Program-made: the position numbers and the translations under genes | Notes under the pieces: generated by a model | Seen by the model: the letters and a program-made list of their open reading frames with translations, nothing else | Told to the model about the DNA's origin: nothing | Databases searched by the model: none | Shown: piece after piece, positions 32,838 through 41,191 of the stretch | How the letters are laid out: every line of letters starts with the position of its first letter | How positions within the stretch are numbered: position 1 is the first letter of the stretch | Source: Catellatospora vulcania | GTDB taxonomy: Bacteria > Actinomycetota > Actinomycetes > Mycobacteriales > Micromonosporaceae | Assembly (NCBI RefSeq): GCF_009720385.1 | Contig: NZ_WARX01000001.1 | Location: forward strand, 930,001-994,000 | Reading direction: 5' to 3' | DNA length: 64,000 nt

Positions 32838-33000
32838 GCGTGTCCTCCCGTGGTCCGCGTCGCCCTGCGTCGTGCCGGGACCGTACATCCGATCACGACG
32901 GGACGCATTTCTGAAAGTTTCAGTAGCTCTGCGGCGATATGAGGCTTCGATGAATGGATATGTTGCGAAGGCATTACCGGAGCCTTAAGCTCTGGTCGAT

Positions 33001-33012
33001 GGGAGCGCTCCC
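33001..33012. promoter_or_regulatory. CebR-type operator upstream of the cellulase gene
   Basis: GGGAGCGCTCCC is a perfect 12-bp palindrome matching the core of the Streptomyces CebR operator TGGGAGCGCTCCCA, which controls cellulose and cello-oligosaccharide genes. It lies 91 bases before the cellulase ATG. Confidence 0.8.
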
Positions 33013-33102
33013 GGTCTCTGGCCAGGGCGTTTGCTGCCCCCTTGTTGCCCGACGAGGGCCGTGTCGGCGCGCGCCCACCCCGATCCCGACGAAAGGCTCG
33101 TC

Positions 33103-34587
33103 ATGAGACTCCTCCCTCGCGCGTCCCGGCGCGCCCTGATCGCGGCCGGCGCGGTCGGCGCTCTCGCCATGGGTGTGACCGTCGCGCTGCCCGTGGTCAA
33201 CGCCATGGCCGCCAGCGGCTGCGCCGTCACCTACACCACCAACCAGTGGCAGGGCGGCTTCACCGCCAACATCACCGTCAAGAACCTCGGCGACCCGATC
33301 AACGGTTGGACGCTGGGCTTCACCTTCCCGAACTCCGGCCAGAAGGTGACCCAGGGCTGGTCGGCCACCTACACCCAGAGCGGGTCTGCGGTGACCGCGG
33401 CGAGCATGAGCTACAACGGCTCGCTGGCCACCAACGCCTCCACCGGCATCGGCTTCAACGGCAGCTGGACCACGGCCAACCCGGCGCCGACCTCGTTCAC
33501 CCTCAACGGCGCCGTCTGCACCGGCTCCACCACGCCCAGCTCGCCCGCGCCGAGCTCGCCGGCTCCGAGCAGCTCGCCGTCGGCCTCTCCGCGGCCGTCC
33601 ACGTCGCCGTCCGCTTCGCCCTCGCCGAGCCCGTCGCAGCCGACCGGGCAGACCCCGGTCGCGATCAACGGGCAGCTGCACGTCTGCGGGGTGAACCTGT
33701 GCAACCGGTTCAACCGGCCGATCCAGCTGCGCGGCATGAGCACGCACGGCCTGCAGTGGTTCGCCAACTGCTACAACGACAACTCGCTGAACGCGCTCGC
33801 GAGCGACTGGCAGGCCGACCTGCTGCGGGTGTCGATGTACGTGCAGGAGCAGGGCTACGAGACCAACCCGGCCGGGTTCACCAACCAGGTGAACAACCTC
33901 GTCGAGGAGGCCACCGAACGCGGCCTGTACGCGCTGATCGACTTCCACACGCTGACCCCGGGCGACCCGATGTACAACCTGGAGCGCGCGAAGACCTTCT
34001 TCGCGGCGGTGTCGGCGCGGCATGCGGCGAAGAGCAACGTGATCTACGAGATCACCAACGAGCCGAACGGCGTGAGCTGGTCGACCATCAAGAACTACGC
34101 CGAGCAGGTCATCCCGGTGATCCGCGCCAACGACCCGGACGCCGTGGTCATCGTCGGCACCCGTGGCTGGTCGTCGCTGGGCGTGTCGGAGGGCGGCAAC
34201 TCCACCGAGATCATCAACAACAAGGTCAACGCGACCAACGTGATGTACGCGTTCCACTTCTACGCCGCCTCGCACAAGGACAACTACCGTGCCGAGGTGG
34301 AGCGGGCGGCTGCCGCGCTGCCGATCTTCGTCACCGAGTTCGGCACGGTCACCTACACCGGCGGCGGCGCGGTCGACACGGCCAGCAGCACCGCCTGGCT
34401 GGACATGCTGGACCGGCTGAAGATCGGCTACGCGAACTGGACCTACTCCGACGCCGGTGAGGGCAGCGCCGCGTTCAAGCCGGGCACCTGCAACGGCGGC
34501 CAGTACGCGGGCACCGCGGTGCTGACCGAGTCCGGCAACTTCATGCGCAACCGCATCCGCACCCCGGACAGCTTCCCCACCAGCTGA
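33103..34587 (+). CDS. Secreted GH5 endoglucanase with N-terminal CBM2
   Basis: ATG 33103 gives 494 residues starting with a signal peptide (MRLLPRASRRALIAAGAVGALAMGVTVALPVVNAMA). A CBM2 module follows (CAVTYTTNQWQGGFTANITVKNLG ... TSFTLNGAVC), with conserved Trp residues for cellulose binding, then a Ser/Pro linker near residues 145-185 and a GH5 catalytic domain. Glu320 in TNEPNG is the likely acid/base and Glu412 in TEFGT the nucleophile. The product would cut internal beta-1,4 bonds of cellulose outside the cell. A CebR-type box upstream suggests induction by cello-oligosaccharides. Confidence 0.9.
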   Translation: MRLLPRASRRALIAAGAVGALAMGVTVALPVVNAMAASGCAVTYTTNQWQGGFTANITVKNLGDPINGWTLGFTFPNSGQKVTQGWSATYTQSGSAVTAASMSYNGSLATNASTGIGFNGSWTTANPAPTSFTLNGAVCTGSTTPSSPAPSSPAPSSSPSASPRPSTSPSASPSPSPSQPTGQTPVAINGQLHVCGVNLCNRFNRPIQLRGMSTHGLQWFANCYNDNSLNALASDWQADLLRVSMYVQEQGYETNPAGFTNQVNNLVEEATERGLYALIDFHTLTPGDPMYNLERAKTFFAAVSARHAAKSNVIYEITNEPNGVSWSTIKNYAEQVIPVIRANDPDAVVIVGTRGWSSLGVSEGGNSTEIINNKVNATNVMYAFHFYAASHKDNYRAEVERAAAALPIFVTEFGTVTYTGGGAVDTASSTAWLDMLDRLKIGYANWTYSDAGEGSAAFKPGTCNGGQYAGTAVLTESGNFMRNRIRTPDSFPTS

Positions 34588-34606
34588 CCCGCCCCGATCA
34601 GCGGCG

Positions 34607-34635
34607 CGGCCCTCTCGTGCCCGGCGAGAGGGCCG
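34607..34635. terminator. Terminator after the cellulase gene
   Basis: CGGCCCTCTCG (34607-34617) and CGAGAGGGCCG (34625-34635) form a perfect 11-bp stem with a 7-base loop, 20 bases after the stop. Confidence 0.7.
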
Positions 34636-34651
34636 TGCCGTGCTGTCCGGC

Positions 34652-34682
34652 TTGACCTGGAGCGCGCTCCAGCTTCTAGCGT
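34652..34682 (+). promoter_or_regulatory. Promoter with embedded CebR-like palindrome, before the aldo/keto reductase
   Basis: CTGGAGCGCGCTCCAG (34657-34672) is a perfect 16-bp palindrome. It follows TTGACC (34652-34657) and precedes TAGCGT (34677-34682), possible -35 and -10 hexamers 19 bases apart. The palindrome has a GCGC core two bases longer than the GGGAGCGCTCCC box, so recognition by the same LacI protein is plausible but not certain. Confidence 0.6.
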
Positions 34683-34712
34683 GGCGGGAGTACACGATCG
34701 AGGAGGCAGCGC

Positions 34713-35717
34713 ATGAAAACCGTAGAACTCGGGCGCACCGGTGAGCAGGTCAGCCAGCTCGCCCTCGGTGCCATGATCATGGGAACCAGCACCGACGAGC
34801 CCACCTCCGTCGAGATGCTCGACCGGTTCCTCGACGCCGGTGGCAACTTCATCGACACCGCCAACTGCTACTGCTGGTGGGCGCGAGAGGGCAGCCTTGG
34901 CGGGGAGAGCGAAGAACTGCTCGGCCGCTGGCTGCCGGGCCGCCGGGACCGGGTCTTCCTGGCCACCAAGGGCAGCGCCATGGTCTGGGACTCCGACGGG
35001 CTCTGGCGCGACGGGCAGTCCGGACCCGACTGGGCGCTGGCCCGCAGCCGGTTCGAGGGCACCGGCGCGGCGACGCTGACCAAGGCCATCGACGACAGCC
35101 TGCGGCGGCTGCGCACCGACCACGTCGACCTCTACTACGTGCACGTCGACAGCCGGCGCACCCCGCTGGAGGAGACCCTGGAGGCGCTCGCCGGCATCGT
35201 CGCGGCGGGCAAGGCCCGGTACATCGGCTGGTCGAACGTGCGCACCTGGCGGCTGGAGCGGATCCGGCAGCTGTGCGCGGCCAACGGCTGGCCCGCCCCG
35301 GTCGCGCTGCAGCAGCAGCACACCTACCTGCGCCCGAAGGCGGGGCTGGACTCCGCCTCCATCGTGGACGACGAGCAGCTGGACTACCTGCGCGAGCACG
35401 ACGACCTGTCGCTGGTGGCGTACTCGCCGATCCTCAAGGGGGTCTACGACTCGGCGGACAAGCGGGCCGGGCACTGGGCCATGGACAGCTACCAGGGACC
35501 CGACGCGCAGGCGCGGCTGGCCGCGGTCGCCGCGGTGGCCGGCGAGGTCGGCGCCACCCCGAACCAGGTGGTGCTGGCCTGGCTGCTGCGCTCGTCGCCC
35601 ACGATGATTCCACTGGTGGGTCCGCGCACGCTGGAGCAGTATGAGACGGCACACGCCGCGCTGGACGTGGTGCTCTCCGACGAGCAGGCAGCCCGCCTGG
35701 ACGCCGCCGGGGCATGA
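34713..35717 (+). CDS. Aldo/keto reductase
   Basis: The 334-residue protein has the AKR barrel pattern: MKTVELGRTGEQVSQLALGAMIMG, FIDTANCYCWWAREG with the catalytic Tyr, VFLATKGS with Lys, DLYYVHVDSRRTPLEETLEAL with His, YIGWSNV, and PTMIPLVGPRTLEQ for NADP(H). It is closest to the AKR family of YajO/oxidoreductase-type proteins. The substrate may be a sugar-derived carbonyl, given the CebR-like operator in its promoter and the preceding cellulase; this is inference. GAGGAGGC lies before the ATG. Confidence 0.88.
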   Translation: MKTVELGRTGEQVSQLALGAMIMGTSTDEPTSVEMLDRFLDAGGNFIDTANCYCWWAREGSLGGESEELLGRWLPGRRDRVFLATKGSAMVWDSDGLWRDGQSGPDWALARSRFEGTGAATLTKAIDDSLRRLRTDHVDLYYVHVDSRRTPLEETLEALAGIVAAGKARYIGWSNVRTWRLERIRQLCAANGWPAPVALQQQHTYLRPKAGLDSASIVDDEQLDYLREHDDLSLVAYSPILKGVYDSADKRAGHWAMDSYQGPDAQARLAAVAAVAGEVGATPNQVVLAWLLRSSPTMIPLVGPRTLEQYETAHAALDVVLSDEQAARLDAAGA

Positions 35718-35768
35718 CGTGGCGGCTTGTCGTGTCTGGCGCGGGGCGCGTACTGTCGTCTGCCGCTG

Positions 35769-35796
35769 GGGAAACACGACGGGTGTGCGCGTCGTT
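35769..35796 (+). promoter_or_regulatory. Possible SigR/SigH-type promoter of rbpA
   Basis: GGGAAA (35769-35774) is followed by 19 bases and GTT (35794-35796). This is close to the GGGAAT-N18-GTT consensus of thiol-stress sigma factors, and rbpA is known to be SigR-dependent in Streptomyces. The spacing is one base long and the sixth base differs. Confidence 0.5.
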
Positions 35797-35833
35797 GCTT
35801 CACCGGAGACCATTTCGATTGTGAGGAGCTGGT

Positions 35834-36172
35834 ATGGGCGAGCGCGTGCTGCGGGGAAGCCGACTGGGCGCCGTCAGCTACGAGTCTGACCGTAACACCG
35901 AGTTCGCGCCCCGGCAGACCCGTGAGTTCTCGTGCGTGAACGGGCACCGGTTCGAGGTGCCGTTCGCCGTGGACGCCGAGGTGCCCTCGACGTGGGAGTG
36001 CAAGTTCGACGGGGCCGTGGCGCGGCTGGTCGACGGCACCGAGCCGGAGACGAAGAAGGTCAAGCCCCCGCGTACCCACTGGGACATGCTGCTGGAGCGC
36101 CGCTCGATCGAGGAGCTCGAGGAGATCCTGAACGAGCGCCTCGCCGAGGTGCGCACCAAGCGCGGTCGCTGA
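35834..36172 (+). CDS. rbpA: RNA polymerase-binding protein RbpA
   Basis: The 112-residue protein starts MGERVLRGSRLGAVSYESDRNTEFAPRQTREFSCVNGHRFEVPFAVDAEVPSTWECKFDG, the RbpA tail and core, and ends with RTHWDMLLERRSIEELEEILNERLAEVR, the sigma interaction domain. RbpA binds RNA polymerase and group 1/2 sigma factors and stimulates open-complex formation. Two cysteines (FSC and WEC) with neighbouring His mark the zinc site. GAGGAG precedes ATG 35834. Length is normal. Confidence 0.95.
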   Translation: MGERVLRGSRLGAVSYESDRNTEFAPRQTREFSCVNGHRFEVPFAVDAEVPSTWECKFDGAVARLVDGTEPETKKVKPPRTHWDMLLERRSIEELEEILNERLAEVRTKRGR

Positions 36173-36186
36173 CCCGACAACGCCGA

Positions 36187-36220
36187 TGCCGGCGCCGGTC
36201 CCCCTGGACCGGCGTCGGCA
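36187..36220. terminator. Terminator after rbpA
   Basis: TGCCGGCGCCGGTCC (36187-36201) and GGACCGGCGTCGGCA (36206-36220) pair with one mismatch around CCCT, 15 bases after the rbpA stop. Confidence 0.7.
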
Positions 36221-36279
36221 TTCGTATGCCCCCGATAACCCGGGGCGGGCGGCGGTCCGCTCGGGTAGCGTCCCGGCGC

Positions 36280-36774
36280 ATGCACGAACTGCAGCGCCTC
36301 ACCGCCGCGCACGCCCCGGCGCTGCTGGCCTTCGAGACGGCCAACCGGGCCTGGTTCGCCCGGACCATCTCCGACCGGGGCGACGACTACTTCGCGCAGT
36401 TCCCGCAGCGGCACGCCGCGATCCTCGCCGAGCAGGCCGCCGGGCAGCATCACTTCCACGTCGTGGTCGATCCGGGCGGAGCGATCGTGGGCCGGGTCAA
36501 CCTGGTCGACGTCGCCGACGGCCGTGCCGAGCTGGGCTACCGGATCGCCGCGGACGCCGCCGGCAAGGGCCTGGCCACGGCGATGGTGGCGCGCGTCTGC
36601 GAGCTGGCGGCCGGGGAGTACGCGCTGACCGGGCTCACCGCCAGGACCACCCTCGACAACGCCGCCTCCGCCGCGGTGCTCCGGCGCAACGGATTCACCG
36701 TCGATGGACCGATCACTGTCGGTGACCGACCGGGCATGCACTACTTCCGTGACCTGGTGATCTCAGCGAGTTAG
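36280..36774 (+). CDS. GNAT family N-acetyltransferase (RimJ-like)
   Basis: ATG 36280 yields 164 residues. The protein contains LAFETANRAWFARTISDRGDDYF, GRVNLVDVADGRAELGYRIAADAAGKGLATAMVARVCELA with the acetyl-CoA loop AAGKGLA, and TTLDNAASAAVLRRNGF. This is the RimJ/RimL-type arrangement that acetylates protein N termini or small amines. The substrate is unknown. The gene lies alone between two terminators or gaps. Confidence 0.88.
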   Translation: MHELQRLTAAHAPALLAFETANRAWFARTISDRGDDYFAQFPQRHAAILAEQAAGQHHFHVVVDPGGAIVGRVNLVDVADGRAELGYRIAADAAGKGLATAMVARVCELAAGEYALTGLTARTTLDNAASAAVLRRNGFTVDGPITVGDRPGMHYFRDLVISAS

Positions 36775-36943
36775 GGCCGAGTGAGGGCTCCGTGGTCACG
36801 TACCGCGACCTCGAAGACTTTCCCGCGCCGCCACATCGGGGTAATCTGCCTGGCGGCCGCGCCCGTGCAGAGTTCCCCTCACCCCTGGCGGCCGCCGCCG
36901 CGCGCCCGGTTCCTGCGCGGCGGACGACGGAAGGATCCTGTAC

Positions 36944-37987
36944 GTGCCCACCCCGGTGCGCCGCCCCCGCCCCGCGTCCCTGTTCGCCCTGCTCGTGGCC
37001 GCTGTCTTGCTGGTCGCCGGGTTCGGGACGCCCGCCAACGCCGAGCCCAACGAGATCCCGTCGACGAAGGTCGCCCAGGCGCGCCAGAATCTGGAGAGCG
37101 CCGCCGGGCAGTACCTGGAGGCCGAGGCGGCGATGCTCAAGGCCAAAAAAGAGCAGACCACCATGAACCAGACGCTGCTCGCGGCCGAGAACCGGTACAC
37201 CCGGGTCCGCGTCAGCGTCGCCAAGTACGCCGCCGAGGCGTACAAGTCCGGGCGGCTCGGCGTCATCGGCGTGATGCTGAACGCCACCTCGCCCGACGAG
37301 TTCCTGACCCGCTCGGCGGCGCTGGAGAAGATGACCGCCCGCGACGAGGCCCGCATCAGCGAGCTGGTCCAGGTCCGTGCCGAGATCAACTCGGCCAAGG
37401 CCGCCGTGGACGCCTCAGTCAAGGAGGAGGCCAAGCACCTCGCCGAGATGGCGAAGCTGCGCAAGGCCGCCGACAAGGCGCTCAGCGCCCTGGGCGGCGA
37501 GGCCACCCGCGGCTGGGTCGACCCGGACTCGCCGCTGGCCAAGCCCGCCAAGCGCAACGCGGACGGCAGCTGGCCCAAGGAGGTGTGCAGCATCAACGAC
37601 CCCACCCGGCCGTCGTCGAGCGCCTGCATCACCCCGCGCACCCTGCACGCCTACGAGCAGGCGCGGGAGGACGGGTTCAAGCGGTACACCTCGTGCTGGC
37701 GCCCCGGCGACATGTACGAGCACCCCAAGGGCCGCGCCTGCGACTTCTCGGCCGCGGCCGGCGGCTTCGGCGGCACGGCCTCCGGCGGCGACCGCACCTA
37801 CGGCAACAAGCTCGCCGCGTACTTCGTCAAGAACGCCAGCGCGCTCGGCGTCATGTACGTCATCTGGTTCTGCCAGGTGTGGACGGCCACCGGCGGCGGC
37901 TGGCACCGCTACTCGCCGACCGGGTCGAGCTGCGGCGACTCGCCGTCGGCCGACCACACCGACCACGTGCACCTGTCCGTTTACTAG
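36944..37987 (+). CDS. Secreted coiled-coil protein with a VldE/ARB_07466-like C-terminal domain
   Basis: GTG 36944 gives 347 residues with a signal peptide (residues 1-33, ending PANAEP). Residues about 40-180 form a long coiled coil (TKVAQARQNLESAAGQYLEAEAAMLKAKKEQ ... RDEARISELVQVRAEINSAKAAVD), as in NlpC/EnvC-type cell-wall proteins. The C-terminal domain (ITPRTLHAYEQAREDGFKRYTSCWRP ... RACDFSAAAGGFG ... DHTDHVHLSVY) resembles the D-Ala-D-Ala peptidase-like domain found in actinobacterial secreted proteins: RACDFS and DHVHLS give potential Asp and His ligands. It may act on peptidoglycan. Catalysis is not proven. Confidence 0.75.
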   Translation: MPTPVRRPRPASLFALLVAAVLLVAGFGTPANAEPNEIPSTKVAQARQNLESAAGQYLEAEAAMLKAKKEQTTMNQTLLAAENRYTRVRVSVAKYAAEAYKSGRLGVIGVMLNATSPDEFLTRSAALEKMTARDEARISELVQVRAEINSAKAAVDASVKEEAKHLAEMAKLRKAADKALSALGGEATRGWVDPDSPLAKPAKRNADGSWPKEVCSINDPTRPSSSACITPRTLHAYEQAREDGFKRYTSCWRPGDMYEHPKGRACDFSAAAGGFGGTASGGDRTYGNKLAAYFVKNASALGVMYVIWFCQVWTATGGGWHRYSPTGSSCGDSPSADHTDHVHLSVY

Positions 37988-38017
37988 GCAACACGGCCTA
38001 GGGCAACACGGCCTGGC

Positions 38018-38533
38018 TCACTGGCCGGTCTGCCCGTCGATGCTCTCGCGCAGCAGGTCGAGGTGACCGCAGTGGCGTGCGGTCTCCTCGACCATGTGCG
38101 CGAACGCGTACCGCAGGGTGAAGGTGTTGCCCTCGCCCCGGGCACGCTCGTCGAGCGCTGCGTCGCGGACTGCGTGCCGGGACCGCTCGCACTCGGCCAC
38201 GTAACCGGCGACGATCGCGGCGAGGGTCTCGCCCGGCGGGATCGGGAAACCGCCGTCGGGCTGCTCCTCGGTCCACGGCCACGGCACGTCCAGCCCGGCG
38301 AAGTCGATGCTGAACCAGAACCGCTCCACCCCGGTCAGGTGCCGGACCAGCCCGGCCGGGGTCAGCTCGGACGCCGCCACCGGGCGGCTGAGGGCCTGCT
38401 CGTCGGTCAGCCCGGCGACCTTGCTCACGACCGTGGCCCGCAGGAAGTCGAGCAGCCCGGCGAGGGTCTCGCGCTCGGCGCCGTCCTCCGGCGGCCGGAC
38501 CCGAGGCGGCGTCCCGATCTCTTCACTCGTCAT
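38018..38533 (-). CDS. DinB/DUF664 family protein
   Basis: ATG 38531-38533 gives 171 residues. The protein shows ETLAGLLDFLRATVVSKVAGLTDEQALSRPVAASELTPAGLVRHLTGVERFWF, then RYAFAHMVEETARHCGHLDLLRESIDGQTG. The His of VRHLTGVE and the two His of RHCGHLDLLRE fit the metal-binding four-helix bundle of DinB/DUF664, some members of which are mycothiol-dependent transferases. It converges with the secreted coiled-coil gene 30 bases away. Confidence 0.88.
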   Translation of the reverse strand: MTSEEIGTPPRVRPPEDGAERETLAGLLDFLRATVVSKVAGLTDEQALSRPVAASELTPAGLVRHLTGVERFWFSIDFAGLDVPWPWTEEQPDGGFPIPPGETLAAIVAGYVAECERSRHAVRDAALDERARGEGNTFTLRYAFAHMVEETARHCGHLDLLRESIDGQTGQ

Positions 38534-38729
38534 CGCGACAGCGTAGGCGCGGACACCGACATCGGCCGGACGCGTAACCGGGCAGTGCCTGCGTGGCACG
38601 GGCGGGGCCCGATCTCCGCCTGGCGGGCCGGGAGCGGCTCTCGCGTGGACAGAATTTCTCGCGTTGGGTGTAATGGCGCGACCGGTGGCGGGACTTACCA
38701 GGCAGACACCGCTACCTCGGGAGGCAGTC

Positions 38730-40163
38730 ATGCGGTCAGACACGTCCCTCGCCAGGGCCGCCGCGGCAGGCGATCGCGAGGCGTTCGACCGGCTCTACCG
38801 CCTGTACCGGCCGGGCCTGCTCGGCTTCGTGTTCCGGCAGGTCGGCGACCGGCACACCGCCGAGGACGTGGTGCAGGAGACGTTCCTGGTCGCGTGGCGT
38901 GACCTGGCCAAGCTGCGCGACCCCGACGTCATCCGGACCTGGCTGTTCTCCATCGCGTACCGCCGGGCGATGTCGGTCGCGGCCCGGGTCGCGCCCGCGC
39001 CGCTGCCCGATCCGGCGCTGCTGGTCGACGACACCCCCGGCCGCCACCCGGAGCAGGCCGCCGAGCAGCGGGAGGCGTACGAGCTGGTCTGGGCCGCCGC
39101 GCACGGGCTCGAACCGCGCCAGCGGGCGGTGCTGGAACTGAACGTGCGGTGGGAGCTGTCCAGCCGCGAGATCGGCGAAGTGCTCGGCGTCGGCACGGCC
39201 CACGCCGCGGTGCTCGTGCACCGCTCGCGCGCGGCGCTGGGCAGCGCGGTGCGCACGGTGCTCATCGCCCGCCGGCACGGCCGCTGCGCGGGGCTCGACG
39301 CCATCGTGCACGGCCGCCGGCGGCTGACCTCCCGCGAGCGGTCCCAGGTCGACCGGCACGTGCGGGGCTGCGACCAGTGCCGCCGCCTGTCCGCCCGCAA
39401 CGGCGCGTACGCCGTGCTCGCCGCGCTGCTGGCGCTCACCGACGGCCCGGTGCCGGGCAGCTCGGCGCAGACCAGCCCGGCGGCCGCGATCGCCGCCGCC
39501 GGCGCGCGCGGGCTGCGGCTGCCCGGCAAGCTGGCGCTCGGTTCCGCGGCCACCGTGCTGGCCGCGACCGGCGTGTACGCGTTCGTCCCGCTGGCACTCG
39601 AAAGCCCGCAAGCCGACCGGACCGGGACCGCGGCCGCCGCGGCCGGTGTCGCCCCCGGGGCCGCATCCCCGTCGGCTCCGGGGTCGCCCTCGGCGTCCCC
39701 GGTGAGCCCGTCCGGCTCGCCGTCCGCCGGGCCGTCGGCCTCCGCGTCGGCGCGGCCGAGCCCGACCAAGGCCGCGGGCCCCGCGACGCTGGAGGCGCAG
39801 CTGCTGGTGCTGGTCAACCAGGCCCGCAAGAGCGCCGGCTGCGGTGCGCTGCGCGCCGAGCCGAAGCTGGACAAGGCCGCCCGGCTGCACAGCGCCGACA
39901 TGGTCAAGCGCAACTACTTCTCGCACACCACCCCGGACGGGGTCACCCCGTGGGACCGGGCCAAGGCGGCCGGCTACACGCAGCCGTCGGCGGAGAACAT
40001 CGCCGCGGGCAACGCCACCGCGAAGGCGACCATGAACCAGTGGATGAACTCGCCCGGCCACAAGGCGAACATCCTGAACTGCTCGTACAAGGCCATGGGC
40101 GCGGGCCGGGCGACCGGCGGCACCTACCGCTACTACTGGACCCAGATGTTCGGCTTCCGCTGA
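38730..40163 (+). CDS. ECF sigma factor fused to a membrane helix and an extracytoplasmic CAP/SCP domain
   Basis: GGGAGG precedes ATG 38730. The 477-residue protein has sigma region 2 (AFDRLYRLYRPGLLGFVFRQVGDRHTAEDVVQETFLVAWRDL), region 4 (GLEPRQRAVLELNVRWELSSREIGEVLGVGTAHAAVLVHRSRAAL), a zinc-finger-like H-x3-C-x2-C (DRHVRGCDQCRR) as in anti-sigma domains, one membrane helix (LALGSAATVLAATGVYAFVPLAL), an 80-residue Ser/Pro/Ala linker, and a CAP domain (LLVLVNQARKSAGCGALRAEPKLDKAARLHSADMVKRNYFSH ... SAENIA ... SPGHKANILN). The CAP cavity residues His, Glu and His are present. Sigma, anti-sigma-like and sensor or effector parts thus share one chain. Confidence 0.88.
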   Translation: MRSDTSLARAAAAGDREAFDRLYRLYRPGLLGFVFRQVGDRHTAEDVVQETFLVAWRDLAKLRDPDVIRTWLFSIAYRRAMSVAARVAPAPLPDPALLVDDTPGRHPEQAAEQREAYELVWAAAHGLEPRQRAVLELNVRWELSSREIGEVLGVGTAHAAVLVHRSRAALGSAVRTVLIARRHGRCAGLDAIVHGRRRLTSRERSQVDRHVRGCDQCRRLSARNGAYAVLAALLALTDGPVPGSSAQTSPAAAIAAAGARGLRLPGKLALGSAATVLAATGVYAFVPLALESPQADRTGTAAAAAGVAPGAASPSAPGSPSASPVSPSGSPSAGPSASASARPSPTKAAGPATLEAQLLVLVNQARKSAGCGALRAEPKLDKAARLHSADMVKRNYFSHTTPDGVTPWDRAKAAGYTQPSAENIAAGNATAKATMNQWMNSPGHKANILNCSYKAMGAGRATGGTYRYYWTQMFGFR

Positions 40164-40299
40164 CCGGCATCGGGAGTGACCTTCACCGCGTCGAGGGCTG
40201 ACACCGGTTCCGGCCGCCTAGGCTCGCGTCATCGGATCATGAGGATCCGGGTGGCGGCGACCTGTCGGCGTCGACCGGCCCGGGGAAGGCGCGACAACG

Positions 40300-41064
40300 A
40301 TGCAGACGACGCTGACCGTCGCCGAGGGTGTGGCGGTGCTGCTGGCCGGGATGGCCGCGGGCGCGATCAACGCGGTGGTGGGCTCCGGCACGCTGGTGAC
40401 CTTCCCGGTGCTGCTGGCCCTGGGGTATCCGCCGGTCGTCGCGAACGTCTCGAACACGGTCGGCCTGGTGCCCGGCTCGCTGTCCGGGGCGTACGCCTAC
40501 CGCCGGGAACTGGCCGGGCACGGCCCGCTGCTGCTGCGCCTGGGCACCGCCTCGGTGCTGGGCGCGCTGCTCGGCGCGGTGCTGCTGCTGTGGCTGCCGC
40601 CGGCCGCGTTCCAGGCCATCGTGCCGGTGCTGATCGGCCTGGCCCTGGTGCTGGTGATCCTGCAGCCGCGGCTGGCCCGGTCGCTGGCGCTGCGCCGTCC
40701 CGACCGTGATCGGCACGTGGGGCCGCTGCTGCTGCTCGGCGTGTTCGGCGCAGGCGTGTACGGCGGCTACTTCGGCGCGGCCCAGGGCGTGCTGCTGCTG
40801 GGCCTGCTCGGGGTGCTGCTATCCACCGACCTGCAGTGGGTCAACGGCATCAAGAACGTGCTGGCGGCGCTGGTGAACGGGGTGGCCGCGGTGCTGTTCA
40901 TCGCGCTGGGCATGGTCGCCTGGCAGCCGGCGCTGCTGATCGCCGCGGGCTCGGTCGTCGGCGGCCTCATCGGCGGCCGCTGGGGCCGCCGCCTCCCCCC
41001 GACGGTACTGCGCACCCTCATCGTCATCATCGGCCTAGCCGCCATGATCCAACTCCTCACCTGA
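40300..41064 (+). CDS. TSUP family (TauE/SafE) sulfite/anion transporter
   Basis: The 254-residue protein begins VAEGVAVLLAGMAAGAINAVVGSGTLVTFPVLLALGYPPVVANVSNTVGLVPG, the first TSUP repeat, and repeats it as LLGVFGAGVYGGYFGAAQGVLLLGLLGVLL ... NGIKNVLAALVNGVAAVLF. About eight membrane helices. TSUP proteins move sulfite, sulfoacetate or related anions, usually outward. No sulfur genes lie next to it. Transcription would run into the family A hairpin. Confidence 0.9.
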   Translation: MQTTLTVAEGVAVLLAGMAAGAINAVVGSGTLVTFPVLLALGYPPVVANVSNTVGLVPGSLSGAYAYRRELAGHGPLLLRLGTASVLGALLGAVLLLWLPPAAFQAIVPVLIGLALVLVILQPRLARSLALRRPDRDRHVGPLLLLGVFGAGVYGGYFGAAQGVLLLGLLGVLLSTDLQWVNGIKNVLAALVNGVAAVLFIALGMVAWQPALLIAAGSVVGGLIGGRWGRRLPPTVLRTLIVIIGLAAMIQLLT

Positions 41065-41096
41065 CGGCGCCTGCCCGCCCTGCCCCCCGCCTGGCG

Positions 41097-41155
41097 CAAC
41101 TCTTAAAGACTTGCGGCCACAGGAGGCTCCGGAAGGCGCGACTCTTTAAAAGTTG
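41097..41155. repeat. Family A 59-bp intergenic hairpin element, copy 2
   Basis: CAACTCTTAAAGACTTGCGG opens and CGACTCTTTAAAAGTTG closes this 59-bp unit, the same length as copy 1 at 6085-6143. The outer 20 bp pair with about three mismatches, while the inner part is diverged. It lies between convergent genes. Confidence 0.8.
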
Positions 41156-41191
41156 CGGCAGGTGGGGGCGCCGGGCGGCGGCAGGCCGGGG

